A DNA stretch of 64,000 nt, from positions 62,001 to 126,000 of the forward strand of contig NZ_CP019508.1 of the NCBI RefSeq assembly GCF_002002865.1, in the 5' to 3' direction. Below the pieces are notes generated by a model. The model was not told the DNA's origin and ran no database searches. It saw only the letters and a program-made list of their open reading frames with translations. Of this stretch, positions 49,067 to 58,456 are shown one piece after another. How positions within the stretch are numbered: position 1 is the first letter of the stretch; every line of letters begins with the position of its first letter. Source of the stretch: Brevundimonas sp. LM2 (GTDB taxonomy: Bacteria; Pseudomonadota; Alphaproteobacteria; Caulobacterales; Caulobacteraceae). A program made the translations under genes and the position numbers.

Positions 49067-51739
49067 TTAGCGCGGTTCCGGCCCGGGCGAAACGGGGTTG
49101 CGGGGGCGCAGGTCCGAGACGTCGCGGGCGCTGGCGCGGGCGGCGGTGATGGGGCGGCCCTTGGGCGGCTCGGGCGCGCGGTCCAGCACCGCCTCCAGCG
49201 CGACCTGCACCGCGTCCAGAACGGCGTCCGAGGTGATCTTCCGCCCCTTGCGGTCGGTGACGTAGAAACTGTCGACCGCGCGCTCGCCGAACCCGGCGAC
49301 ATGGGCCGATCGGATCGACAGGTCGTGGTCGGACAGGGTGCGCGACAGCTCGGCCAGCAGGCCCGGCCGGTCCGCGCCCGACACCTCGATCACGGTCGCG
49401 CTTTCGCTGGCGGCGGCGTCGATCATGACCACGGGGCGGACGTCAAAGACGGCGCGGCGCGGCGATGGCGCGGGCATGGCGGGTGGGGCCACCGGGGTCT
49501 CGCCCCGGGCCGCCGCCTCCAGCGCGGCGATCAGGGAGGTCAGGCGACGCGGCTCGTCCCGGCCATAGGGACGGTCGGCCCCGTCCTGGACCTGGAAGAC
49601 GTCCAGCACCGTGCCGTCGGCGGCGGTGGCCACCCGGGCCCCGGCCACATCGGCCCCGGCGGCGGCCAGGACCGCCGTCAGGTCGGCGAACAGACCGGGC
49701 CGGTCGCGGGCGGCCAGGGCGATCTCGGTCGTCGCCTCGACCCGGCCGGGGCCTTCGCGCGCCTCGGCCGCCGCCCCGCTGACGGCGGCGCGGGCCACCA
49801 GATCGGCGTGGTCGGCCAGGGGATCGGCCCCGACCGCCGTCTCGCCCCGGAACAGGGCCTCGACCCGGCTGTAGAGCGTGCGCATCAGCTGGCCCTTCCA
49901 GCTGTTGAACACGCCGGGCCCCACGGCGCGGATGTCGGCCACGGTCAGGACCAGCAGCATGCGCAGCCGTTCGGGGTCGCCGACGATCTCGGCGAAGGCG
50001 CGGACCGTGGCCGGATCCGAGATGTCGCGCTTCTGGGCATAGTCGCTGAGCGCCAGGTGGTGACGCACCAGCCAGACCACGATCTCGATCCGGCGGGTGT
50101 CGATCCCCAGCCGCTCGCAGGCCCGCCGCGCGGCGATGGCCCCCTCCTCCAGCTGGCCCCGCTCCCCGCCCTTGCCGACGTCGTGCAGCAGCATGGCCAG
50201 CATCAGGGCCTCGGGATCGGCGATCAGGTGGATCACCTCGGTGGCCAGGGGATGATCGTCCTTCAGCTTGCCGCGCTGGATGTCGTTGAGGATGCCGATG
50301 GCCTGCAGCGTGTGCTCGTCGACCGTATAGGCATGGTACATGTTGAACTGGGTCTGGCCGACGATCCGGCCCCATTCCGGCAGGAACCGGCCCAGCAGAC
50401 CGGCCTCGTTCATGATCGTCAGGACCCGATAGGGCCGCTGGCCGTGGGCCAGCACATGCAGCAGGGCCGCCGTCGCCCGGGGATCGCGTCGTAGCCGAGG
50501 CGTGACCAGCGACAGCGAGCGTGTCACGGCCGAAAAGGCGTGGGGATGGACGTCCAGATCGTGCTGGTCCGCCGTCACGAACAGGGTCAGCAACCGGACC
50601 GGATCCTCGGCGAAGACCTCCGGCCCCGTGATCGACAGACGTCCGCCGTCCTCGACGAGGCCGGGCACGCCCAGGTCGCGCTTTCGCCCCGGAATCAGGC
50701 GCGACAGGCTCAGGGTCTTCTTCTGGTGGCGGGCCTCCAGCGTGGCGCTCATGGCCCGCGTCAGGGCGCCGACGTCGCGGGCGACCAGGAAATAGCGGCG
50801 CATGAACCGCTCGACCGCCGGTTCGTCGCCCCGGCCGCGCCACCCCATGCGGCGCGCCACCTCCGGCTGCAGGTCGAAGGTCAGCTTCTCCTCGGCGCGT
50901 CCGGCGGCCAGATGCAGGTGGCAGCGCACGCGCCACAGGAAGTCGAACGCCTCCTCGAAGGTCCGGCGCTCGCGGGCGGTCAGCAGCTCGTCCAGCACCT
51001 TGGCCCCCAGCGGGCTTTCCGGCGCCAGCGACCGGGCGATCCAGAACAGGGTGTTCAGGTCCCGCAGCCCGCCCTTGCCGTCCTTGATATTGGGCTCGAC
51101 GCGGTAGCGGGTGGCCCCGGCCTTCTGGTGGCGGGCGTCGCGCTCCTCCATCTTGGCGGCGATGAAGGGCCGGGGATCGGCATTGGTGACCATGCCCCGG
51201 AAGCGCCAGAGGAAATTCTCGGTGACCTGGGCATCCCCCGCCAGGGGCCGGGCTTCCAGCAGGGCGGTGCGGATGGTCATGTCGGTGCGGGCCAGGCTCA
51301 GCGCCTCCTCCACCGACCGGGCCGACGACCCCACCTTCAGCCCCAGGTCCCACAGGACGTAGAGCATGAACTCCGCCACCGTCTCGGTCCGCGCCGTGGT
51401 CTTCCACGGCCGCAGGAAGACCAGATCCAGGTCCGAGAAGGGGGCCAGCACGCCGCGCCCATAGCCGCCGACCGCGAGCAGGCTCAGCTTCTCCGCCTCG
51501 GTCGGGTTGTGCGACGGATACAGGGTCTCGGTCGTGAACCGCCACAGGGCGGTCAGCAGGTCGTCGGCGGCGGCGGCATAGAGCCGGGCCACTTCGACGC
51601 CGGGCAGGCCGTTGGCGAGTTTCGCCGCGATCCGCTCGCGCGCCGCATCGTGGTGAGCCTTCAGGACGGCGGCGACGGCGGGCCGGACCCCAGGGCCGGA
51701 GACGATGGCGTCGAGGCGGGCGTCGAGGGTGTCGGTCAC
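49067..51739 (-). CDS. glnD: [Protein-PII] uridylyltransferase GlnD
   Basis: Bifunctional uridylyltransferase and uridylyl-removing enzyme that senses glutamine and modifies PII. The 890-residue protein has a nucleotidyltransferase domain (VGGYGRGVLAPFSDLDLVFL near residue 85), an HD domain (LMLAMLLHDVGKGG), and two C-terminal ACT domains. I choose the GTG at 51739, which has GGGAAGGG just upstream; further upstream the frame enters a palindromic repeat. It opens the glnD-murJ-trpS run. Confidence 0.93.
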   Translation of the reverse strand: MTDTLDARLDAIVSGPGVRPAVAAVLKAHHDAARERIAAKLANGLPGVEVARLYAAAADDLLTALWRFTTETLYPSHNPTEAEKLSLLAVGGYGRGVLAPFSDLDLVFLRPWKTTARTETVAEFMLYVLWDLGLKVGSSARSVEEALSLARTDMTIRTALLEARPLAGDAQVTENFLWRFRGMVTNADPRPFIAAKMEERDARHQKAGATRYRVEPNIKDGKGGLRDLNTLFWIARSLAPESPLGAKVLDELLTARERRTFEEAFDFLWRVRCHLHLAAGRAEEKLTFDLQPEVARRMGWRGRGDEPAVERFMRRYFLVARDVGALTRAMSATLEARHQKKTLSLSRLIPGRKRDLGVPGLVEDGGRLSITGPEVFAEDPVRLLTLFVTADQHDLDVHPHAFSAVTRSLSLVTPRLRRDPRATAALLHVLAHGQRPYRVLTIMNEAGLLGRFLPEWGRIVGQTQFNMYHAYTVDEHTLQAIGILNDIQRGKLKDDHPLATEVIHLIADPEALMLAMLLHDVGKGGERGQLEEGAIAARRACERLGIDTRRIEIVVWLVRHHLALSDYAQKRDISDPATVRAFAEIVGDPERLRMLLVLTVADIRAVGPGVFNSWKGQLMRTLYSRVEALFRGETAVGADPLADHADLVARAAVSGAAAEAREGPGRVEATTEIALAARDRPGLFADLTAVLAAAGADVAGARVATAADGTVLDVFQVQDGADRPYGRDEPRRLTSLIAALEAAARGETPVAPPAMPAPSPRRAVFDVRPVVMIDAAASESATVIEVSGADRPGLLAELSRTLSDHDLSIRSAHVAGFGERAVDSFYVTDRKGRKITSDAVLDAVQVALEAVLDRAPEPPKGRPITAARASARDVSDLRPRNPVSPGPEPR

Positions 51740-51742
51740 TGA

Positions 51743-51912
51743 AGCCCTTCCCCCGCTTGCGGGGGAACGCGGTCCGTCTTCGAGCAAAGCGAGAACAGGA
51801 CCGATGGGGGAACTTCAGGCACCCGCGAAGCAAGGCAAGACCTCCCCCATCGGTCCTGGCTGGCTACGCCAGCGACGGACCGCGTTCCCCCATGAAGGAT
51901 GCGGGAAGGGCT
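51743..51912. repeat. 170-bp intergenic palindrome between glnD and mutS
   Basis: Nested arms share one centre near 51827: AGCCCTTCCC/GGGAAGGGCT at the ends, 51761-51778 with 51874-51891 (18-base perfect match), and 51797-51811 with 51843-51857 (15-base perfect match). It carries no gene. The outer left arm also supplies the glnD ribosome-binding site. Confidence 0.85.
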
Positions 51913-51923
51913 GCGTTTCCGCC

Positions 51924-54605
51924 TCACGTCGCCAGCCCCTTCAGACGGTACAGCGCCTCCAGCGCCTCGCGCGGGCTGAGCGCATCCGGATCCAACGCCG
52001 CAACCGCGTCATCCAGCGCGGACTTCAACGCCGGCACCGGCGCTTCCATCACCGCGAACAGCGGCAGGTCGTCCAGCCGCCCCTGCGCCGCCTTCTCGGT
52101 CTCCAGCCGGTCCAGCACGGCCCGGGCGCGCGCCACCACCGCCGGCGGCACCCCGGCCAGCTTGGCCACCTGCACCCCATAGGAGCGGTCCGCCGCCCCC
52201 GGCACGGCCTCGTGCAGGAAGACCAGGTCGCCGTTCCACTCGCGCGCCCGCATCGACAGGTTGCAGACGTGGTCCAGCCGTTCCTCCAGCCGGGCCAGCT
52301 CGTGATAATGGGTGGCGAACAGGGTGCGCGACCGGTTCACGTCGTGCAGGGCCTCGGCGCAGGCCCAGGCGATGGCCAGGCCGTCATAGGTCGCCGTGCC
52401 GCGCCCGATCTCGTCCAGCACGATGAAGCTGGAGGGCGTCGCCTGGGTCAGGATGGCGGCGGTCTCGACCATCTCCATCATGAAGGTGGACCGCCCGCGC
52501 GCCAGGTCGTCCCCGGCGCCGACCCGGCTGAACAGGCGGTCGACGACGCCCAGCCGCATCGACCGGGCGGGCACGAAACAGCCGCCTTGCGCCAGCACGA
52601 CCAGCAGGGCGTTCTGGCGCAGGAAGGTCGACTTGCCGGCCATGTTCGGCCCGGTGACGATCGACAGCCGGGCGCATCCCGCCCCGTCGCCGTCCAGCCT
52701 GCAGTCGTTGGGGGTGAAGGGGTCGCCCGCCTTCTTGACCGCCGCCTCGACCACCGGGTGACGCCCGGCCTCGACGGAGAAGACGCGGCTGTCGTCGACC
52801 ACGGGACGGACCGCCCCGACCTCCTCGGCCCATTCGGCGAGGGCGGCGGTGGCGTCCAGCTCGGCCAGGGCGTCGGCCACGGCCTGCAGCGGACGGGCCA
52901 GGTCCTGAACCGTGCGCCGCCAGACCTCGAAGGTCTCGCCCTCCATGGCCAGGGCGCGATGGCCGGCCTGGCTGATCTTGGCGTCCAGCTCCGACAGTTC
53001 CACCGTCGTGAACCGCACCTGGGCGGCCAGGGTCTGGCGGTGGATGAAGGGGCTCTCGGGCCCGGCGCGGAACAGGGGCTCGGCGTTTTTGGACGTGGTC
53101 TCCAGGAAATAGCCCAGCACCGCATTGTGCCGCACCTTGAACGGCACGCCGCTGTCGGCCACGGCCCGGGCCTCCAGATCGGCCACCACCCGGCGGCTGT
53201 CGTCGCGCAGCGTCCGGGCCGCGTCCAGCTCGGGCCGGAAGCCGGGTTTCACGAAGCCGCCGTCGCGGGTTAGGTGCGGCGGCTCGTCGGCCAGGCCCTC
53301 GGCCAGGTCCAGCATGAGCCGCGCCAGATCGGGCGACAGGGTCAGCCGGTCCAGACAGCCCATGATCCGCGCGGGCGGCCCGGTCAGGGGATCGGGCGAG
53401 ACGGTGAACAGCCCGGCCAAGCCTTCGGCGATCGTGAGGCCGGACCGGATGGCCCCCAGGTCCCGCGGCCCGCCCCGTCCCAGGGCCAGGCGCGACACGG
53501 CCCGGGCCACGTCGGCCGAGGCCTTCAGCCCGTCGCGCAGGTCGCGCCGCAGCGACCGCCGCTCCAGCAGCCATTCGATCGCGTCCAGGCCGTGGTTGAT
53601 CGCGACCGGGTCGCGCAGCGGCCGGGCGATCCGCTCGGCCAGGGCCCGCGCCCCGCCGGAGGTCACCGTCCGGTCCAGACAGGCCAGCAGCGAGCCCTCG
53701 CGCTCGCCCCTCTGGGTGCGATCGATCTCCAGGCTCAGCCGGGTCGCCGGGTCGATGGCGAGAAAGCCCGCGTCGCCCGAGCGGCGCGGCGGGGCCAGGG
53801 CCGGGACCCTGCCGGCCTGGGTGGTCTCCAGATAGGCGGCGATCAGGCCGAGCGCCGAGACCTCGGCTTCCTCGAAGGCCCCGAACCCGTCCAGGGAGGC
53901 GACGCCGTACAGCCGCGCGACCCGCCCGCCCGCCGCCGCCGGTTCGGCCACGGCCGAGGCCAGGGCCTGGACCACCCCGCCCGAGCCATCCAGCGCCGCC
54001 TTCAGGTCGGGATCGGAAAAGGCCTTGTCGGTGACCAGCACCTCGGACGGGCGAAACGCCGCCAGGGTCGCGCCCAGGTCGCCCAGGTCGCAGGCCACGC
54101 AGTCGACCGCCCCGGCCGACAGCTCGACCACGGCCACGGCCGCGCGGCCCCTGCGGATCGCCACCGCCGCCAGCCGGTTGGCCCCGCGCGCGTCCAGCAG
54201 ACTGTCCTCGGTCAGGGTGCCGGGGGTCACCACCCGCACGATGTCGCGATGGACCACCGCCTTGGAGCCGCGCTTCCGCGCCTCGGCCGGGTCCTCCAGC
54301 TGTTCGCAGATGGCGACCTTGAACCCCATGCGGATCAGCCGGGCGATATAGCCCTCGGCCGCATGGACCGGCATGCCGCACATCGGAATGTCCTCGCCCA
54401 GATGCTTGCCGCGCCGGGTCAGGGTGATGCCGATGGCGGCGGCGGCGATCTCGGCGTCCTTGAAGAAGAGCTCGTAGAAATCGCCCATGCGGAAGAACAG
54501 GATGGCGTCCGGCTGCGACGCCTTGGCCGTCAGGAATTGCGCCATGACCGGCGTGGTGCCGTCCGGGGGGGCGATCTTCGGCGGATGGGTGAGCGGGGCG
54601 TTCAT
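51924..54605 (-). CDS. mutS: DNA mismatch repair ATPase MutS
   Basis: Recognises mismatches and starts repair. The 893-residue protein shows the mismatch-binding Phe-X-Glu region (FFRMGDFYELF), PMCGMPVHAAEGYIARLI, Walker A (GPNMAGKSTFLRQ) and the dimer segment (DEIGRGTATYDGLAIAWA). The C-terminus RLDDLPLFAV is normal. It is divergent from the cobalamin-controlled btuB. Confidence 0.96.
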   Translation of the reverse strand: MNAPLTHPPKIAPPDGTTPVMAQFLTAKASQPDAILFFRMGDFYELFFKDAEIAAAAIGITLTRRGKHLGEDIPMCGMPVHAAEGYIARLIRMGFKVAICEQLEDPAEARKRGSKAVVHRDIVRVVTPGTLTEDSLLDARGANRLAAVAIRRGRAAVAVVELSAGAVDCVACDLGDLGATLAAFRPSEVLVTDKAFSDPDLKAALDGSGGVVQALASAVAEPAAAGGRVARLYGVASLDGFGAFEEAEVSALGLIAAYLETTQAGRVPALAPPRRSGDAGFLAIDPATRLSLEIDRTQRGEREGSLLACLDRTVTSGGARALAERIARPLRDPVAINHGLDAIEWLLERRSLRRDLRDGLKASADVARAVSRLALGRGGPRDLGAIRSGLTIAEGLAGLFTVSPDPLTGPPARIMGCLDRLTLSPDLARLMLDLAEGLADEPPHLTRDGGFVKPGFRPELDAARTLRDDSRRVVADLEARAVADSGVPFKVRHNAVLGYFLETTSKNAEPLFRAGPESPFIHRQTLAAQVRFTTVELSELDAKISQAGHRALAMEGETFEVWRRTVQDLARPLQAVADALAELDATAALAEWAEEVGAVRPVVDDSRVFSVEAGRHPVVEAAVKKAGDPFTPNDCRLDGDGAGCARLSIVTGPNMAGKSTFLRQNALLVVLAQGGCFVPARSMRLGVVDRLFSRVGAGDDLARGRSTFMMEMVETAAILTQATPSSFIVLDEIGRGTATYDGLAIAWACAEALHDVNRSRTLFATHYHELARLEERLDHVCNLSMRAREWNGDLVFLHEAVPGAADRSYGVQVAKLAGVPPAVVARARAVLDRLETEKAAQGRLDDLPLFAVMEAPVPALKSALDDAVAALDPDALSPREALEALYRLKGLAT

Positions 54606-54686
54606 GATGTGGCGTCAGGGTGACGGATCGGGCGGCGCGGCTCAAGCGATCTTGCAGAACCTCCGCCGCGCTGCGACAAGCCCGCC

Positions 54687-54858
54687 AGGCGGTTAAGGGA
54701 ACGCGGTCGAACACCGCGGCTGTGCCCGCAACTGTAGGCGGTTAGGCCGTCGTCCGGTCCGGGGGGTTCGCTCCCCGGCGTCACTGGGTCCGCGTCGCGG
54801 ATCCGGGAAGGCGGGGACGGCGGTCGGTGACCCGCAAGCCAGGAGACCTGGCCGCCGA
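54687..54858 (+). promoter_or_regulatory. Cobalamin riboswitch upstream of btuB
   Basis: Conserved pieces in order are GGTTAAGGGAA near 54690, GGCTGTGCCCGCAACTGT near 54718-54735, TCACTGG near 54781, GGGAAGGCG near 54805 and AAGCCAGGAGACCTGGC (54837-54853), the B12 box and closing elements. It lies between divergent mutS and btuB, so it should repress btuB when adenosyl- or methyl-cobalamin binds. The rest of 54606-55041 is leader and promoter. Confidence 0.93.
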
Positions 54859-55041
54859 TGTCGCTCGCCCGCTGTCCGGGACCAGACAGAGGCGTGGGAC
54901 CAACCCCTTCTCCCCCGCGGGAAGGCCGTTCCGTCGAAGCGACCCGATCTCGGAGCCGCCGTGAGCCCCGCTCGCGGCGGATTGGTCGCTGTTCACACGC
55001 CCGGCGCGCGCCGAAGCCGGGCCTGTCGGAGCCTGCCCGCC

Positions 55042-56892
55042 ATGAAACGCCTTCTTCTCCTGTCCACCGCCCTGGTGGCGGTCGCGGCCGCCTGCCCGTC
55101 CTTCGCCCAGGACGCCGGCTCGGACGCCCTTCCGGACACCTTGCCCGAGGTGCTGGTCACCGCCACCCGTCTGCCCGCGATCCAGCAGGAGACACCGGGG
55201 GCCCGGGTGATCGACGCCGCCACGATCGAACAGCGGGGCGCGGTGTTCGCGTCCGACATCCTGGCCGACGTGCCCGGCCTGTCGGTGACCCGCTCCGGCC
55301 TCGGCGGGGTGGCCCAGGTCCGGATGCGGGGGGCCACGCCGGGCAAGACCCTGGTGCTGGTCGACGGGGCGCCGGTCAACGACGCCTCCGAACCCAACGG
55401 GGCCTATGACTTCTCGGGCTTCGAACTGGGCGACATCGAACGGATCGAGGTCCTGTCGGGGCCGCAGTCTTCGCTGTGGGGCTCTGACGCCATCGGCGGC
55501 GTGATCGCCTTCACCACCCGCGAGATCGACGGCGTCCGCGCCGAGGCCGAGGCCGGGTCCTACGGCACCCTGCGCCACCGGCTGGCGGCCGGGCGCGCCG
55601 ATGACCGCTCCGCCATCGGCGCCTGGGTCTCGCACTATACGACCGACGGCATCTCCGTCGCCGACGAGGCCGACGGCAACACCGAGAAGGACGGGTTCGA
55701 GAGCCTGACCGTAGGGCTCAAGGGCCGCTATGCGGTTTCCGACGCGATCGCGCTCGACGGCGCGCTGCGTTGGACGGATTCGGAGGCCGACATCGACGGC
55801 TTCCCGGCGCCGACCTATGCCCTGGCCGACACCTTGGACACCACCGACAGCCAGTCCTGGTCGGGCGTGGTCGGCGCGCGCCTGAGCGCCTTGGGCCTGT
55901 CGCACCGCCTCAGCGTCTCGGCCTCGGACATCGAGCGCGCCACGGACGGCGACTTCGCCTCCGTCTATGAGGCCGACCGCCAGACCTATCGCTGGCAGGC
56001 GGACGGCGCGGCCCTGGGGGACCGGGTCGCCTATGCCTTCGGGGCCGAGCGCGAGGACACGGCGGGCAGCCTCTCCGACGGTAAGTCGGTCGAGCTGGGC
56101 ACCACCTCGGTGTTCGGCGTGGCCCGGGTGGAGGCCACCGAGGCCCTCAGCATCACCGGCGGCCTGCGCTACGACGACACCGACGACTTCGGCGAGGAGG
56201 TCACGGGCCGGATCTCGGCCGCCTATTCGCTGCCTGCGGGACTGATCCTGTCCGGGGCCTATGGCACCGGCTTCAAGGCCCCGTCGGTCAGCCAGGCCGT
56301 GTGCGACTTCTGCTTCTCGACCGTGCCGGTGCCGGTCCTGCGGCCCGAGACGGCCGACAGCGCCGAGGTGGCGATCGGCTGGACCTCCGGCGACGGCCGC
56401 TTCGACGGCCGGGCGACGCTGTATCGCCTCAACGTCGAGGACCAGATCACCTATTTCACCGCCCCGGTCACCTTCGACAGCTACTACGTCAATATCGCCG
56501 AGGCCCGGACCGACGGGGTCGAGGTCGAGGGGCGGGCCCTGCTGGGGTCCGGTTTCGACCTGACGGTCGCCTATGCCTGGACCGATGCGGTCAACGCGAC
56601 CACCGGGGCGCGCCTGCTGCGCGTGCCGGAACATGCAGGCTCGGCGACCCTGGGCTGGACGGGCGACAAACTGTCGGGAGCCCTGACGGTCCGGGCGGAG
56701 GGCGATCAGGACGATTCGGGCGGCTTGCGCGAGAGCTTCGTCACCGCCAATCTGAACGCGGCCTATGACCTGACCGACGGCGTCACCGTGACGGCGCGGC
56801 TCGAGAACCTGGCCGACGAACAGTATCAGCAGGTGCTGGGATACGGCGAGCCGGGCCGGTCCGGCTATGTCGGGATCAGGCTGCGTTACTAA
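55042..56892 (+). CDS. btuB: TonB-dependent vitamin B12 receptor
   Basis: Outer-membrane cobalamin transporter, inferred from the cobalamin riboswitch just upstream and BtuB-like length (616 residues). It has a signal peptide, TonB box and plug start (EVLVTATRLPAIQQETPG), plug end (MRGATPGKTLVLVDGAPVND, GPQSSLWGSDAIGGVI) and a barrel ending GYVGIRLRY with no Phe but a Tyr. The ATG at 55042 follows GGAG and gives the signal peptide; a GTG frame start at 54961 would add a non-signal leader. Its last codons are duplicated downstream. Confidence 0.9.
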   Translation: MKRLLLLSTALVAVAAACPSFAQDAGSDALPDTLPEVLVTATRLPAIQQETPGARVIDAATIEQRGAVFASDILADVPGLSVTRSGLGGVAQVRMRGATPGKTLVLVDGAPVNDASEPNGAYDFSGFELGDIERIEVLSGPQSSLWGSDAIGGVIAFTTREIDGVRAEAEAGSYGTLRHRLAAGRADDRSAIGAWVSHYTTDGISVADEADGNTEKDGFESLTVGLKGRYAVSDAIALDGALRWTDSEADIDGFPAPTYALADTLDTTDSQSWSGVVGARLSALGLSHRLSVSASDIERATDGDFASVYEADRQTYRWQADGAALGDRVAYAFGAEREDTAGSLSDGKSVELGTTSVFGVARVEATEALSITGGLRYDDTDDFGEEVTGRISAAYSLPAGLILSGAYGTGFKAPSVSQAVCDFCFSTVPVPVLRPETADSAEVAIGWTSGDGRFDGRATLYRLNVEDQITYFTAPVTFDSYYVNIAEARTDGVEVEGRALLGSGFDLTVAYAWTDAVNATTGARLLRVPEHAGSATLGWTGDKLSGALTVRAEGDQDDSGGLRESFVTANLNAAYDLTDGVTVTARLENLADEQYQQVLGYGEPGRSGYVGIRLRY

Positions 56893-56936
56893 AAATCCTC
56901 CCCCTTTGGGGAAGGATCAGATCAGGCTGCGTTACT
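56874..56936. repeat. 17-bp exact duplication flanking a hairpin
   Basis: GATCAGGCTGCGTTACT occurs at 56874-56890 (end of btuB) and 56920-56936 (end of the convergent gene). Between them lies a small ATCCTCCCC/GGGGAAGGAT hairpin. The second copy encodes the last residues (ISNAA) of the neighbouring gene. Confidence 0.85.
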
Positions 56937-57818
56937 GATCCGGGCGACGGAGCCGGTCGAGATGGCGGCCGGCTCCGACAGGGCCAGCTCCTCCCAGTCC
57001 AGATCGGGCCGGGGGGCGTGGGCGGCGGCCAGGACGGCGCGCAGCTCGGCCGCCGAGGCGACGCTGGCGACCACGGCGGTCACCGGCGGCAGGCCGAGGC
57101 AGTAGGCGAGCGCCGCCTGCATCGGATCGACCCGGGCCTCGGCCAGGCGTCGGCGAGTGCGCGACAGGGCGACCCCCTGGCCGGCCAGATGCGCCGGCAG
57201 GGCCTCGCGGCTGGCGAACAGCAGGCCCCGCGCGAACACCGAGGAGACATGGACGTCGATGCCCCGGGCGGCGAGGTCGGACAGCACGCCCTCCGTCACC
57301 GGGCGCTGGTCCAGGATATTGCAGGGCATTTCGATGACGTCGGGCTGGAAGCGACGCGCGAGCAGGGCCGGGCCATCCTCCAGCGTCGTGACGAAGCCGA
57401 TGCGCCGATACAGGCCGCGATCCTTCAGCGCCTGCAACCGGTCCCACAGGTCCCGCCCCTCGGCCCCCGCCAGATCGGTGGCACGAGAGACCAGCAGAGT
57501 GTCGCCGCGGGGCAGGCCCATCCGCTCCAGCGAGCGTCGGGCGCGGGCCTCGACCCGGTCCAGGCCCTCGGACAGGGCGACCGTGCGGACCGTGACGGAG
57601 AAGGGCGACGGGAAGGGCCAGGCCTGGCCCAGCAGGCGTTCCGTGTCCCCGATGGGCCGCGTCGCCACCACGGACACGCCGGCGTCGGCCGCGGTGCCGA
57701 GCAGCGTGCGCATCGCCTCCTCGCCCACGCCGACCGGTGCCGGGACCGCGCGCTCCGGCTCGGTCACGACCGCCAGGGCCAGCTTCTTCGCCGGTGAGGG
57801 AAAGGAGGATGAGATCAC
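56922..57818 (-). CDS. Aldo/keto reductase-like protein lacking catalytic residues
   Basis: A 298-residue TIM-barrel protein matching aldo/keto reductases over RRIGFVTTLEDGPALLARR, EMPCNILDQRPV and the C-terminal ALAYCLGLPPVTAVVASVASAAEL. The usual catalytic tetrad is not seen. Where active relatives have DTAxxYG and a following Lys, this reads VVATRPIGDTERLLG and VRTVALSEG, and the later His position reads LLVSRATDL. It may be a non-enzymatic or repurposed barrel. The last five codons come from the duplicated 17-bp segment. Confidence 0.8.
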   Translation of the reverse strand: MISSSFPSPAKKLALAVVTEPERAVPAPVGVGEEAMRTLLGTAADAGVSVVATRPIGDTERLLGQAWPFPSPFSVTVRTVALSEGLDRVEARARRSLERMGLPRGDTLLVSRATDLAGAEGRDLWDRLQALKDRGLYRRIGFVTTLEDGPALLARRFQPDVIEMPCNILDQRPVTEGVLSDLAARGIDVHVSSVFARGLLFASREALPAHLAGQGVALSRTRRRLAEARVDPMQAALAYCLGLPPVTAVVASVASAAELRAVLAAAHAPRPDLDWEELALSEPAAISTGSVARISNAA

Positions 57819-57898
57819 CGGGTGATTCTGACCGGTAATGTTTAAGGGAGCCTGAGGGAGACCCTACCGGTTCGTTACCAGCGGAACGGGGTTCGGGC

Positions 57899-57978
57899 AG
57901 GGCTTAGGGCTTAGGGCTTAGAGTTCGCGCCGACGGCAAAATCTCTAGCACCTCGCTAAGACCTAAGACCTAAGCCCT
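57899..57978. repeat. Heptad repeats in an inverted arrangement
   Basis: AGGGCTTAGGGCTTAGGGCT (57899 on) and CTAAGACCTAAGACCTAAGC (57956 on) are imperfect reverse complements of about 23 bases, with a 34-base loop. It lies in the 260-base gap before the DUF883-like gene; no gene is seen in the gap. Confidence 0.75.
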
Positions 57979-58078
57979 ACCGCCTCATTGCTGCACCGCA
58001 TCGGAACCCACGCCGGGCAGTGGCGTTCAGCCGTCAGGGCCTCTATTTATGGCTAAGCTGCAGCAACGGAGTGCGATC

Positions 58079-58456
58079 ATGGCCACCACCAAGGCGCGTG
58101 AAGACATCAAGAACGACCTGAATGCTCTGAAGGAGGACCTGAAGGTCGGGGCCCGCGAGGAGGCCGCGAAGCTGAAGGCCAAGGCCACCGAGACCGAAGC
58201 CCGCCTGCGCGAAAAGGCGGCCGAGGCCGATGCCCGCGTGCGCGAGCGCGCCGACGAACTGCGCGACCAGGCGCGCGGCTATTACGACCAGGCTCGCGTG
58301 CGCAGCCGTGAATACTACGACGACGCCGCCGAACGCCTCGACGAAGCCCAGCGCTACATCACCGAGCGGGTGCAGGAGCGTCCGGTGCAATCGACGGCGG
58401 TGGCGCTGGGCGTCGGCGTCGTCCTGGGTCTGCTGCTGGCCGGCCGTCGCCGCTGA
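58079..58456 (+). CDS. DUF883/YqjD-like tail-anchored helical protein
   Basis: A 125-residue protein. Residues 1-95 are highly charged and coiled-coil-like (Ala/Glu/Arg/Lys-rich with REEAAKLKAKATETEARLRE). The tail RPVQSTAVALGVGVVLGLLLAGRRR is a single membrane anchor. E. coli YqjD and ElaB share this plan and tether stationary-phase ribosomes to the membrane; a similar stress role is possible. The ATG at 58079 follows ACGGAG. Its stop overlaps the next start by one base. Confidence 0.8.
   Translation: MATTKAREDIKNDLNALKEDLKVGAREEAAKLKAKATETEARLREKAAEADARVRERADELRDQARGYYDQARVRSREYYDDAAERLDEAQRYITERVQERPVQSTAVALGVGVVLGLLLAGRRR

Noticed and set aside
57899-57978. Telomere- or CRISPR-type repeat
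   Set aside because: Too few units, imperfect, and in an inverted layout on a circular-type chromosome with no cas genes.
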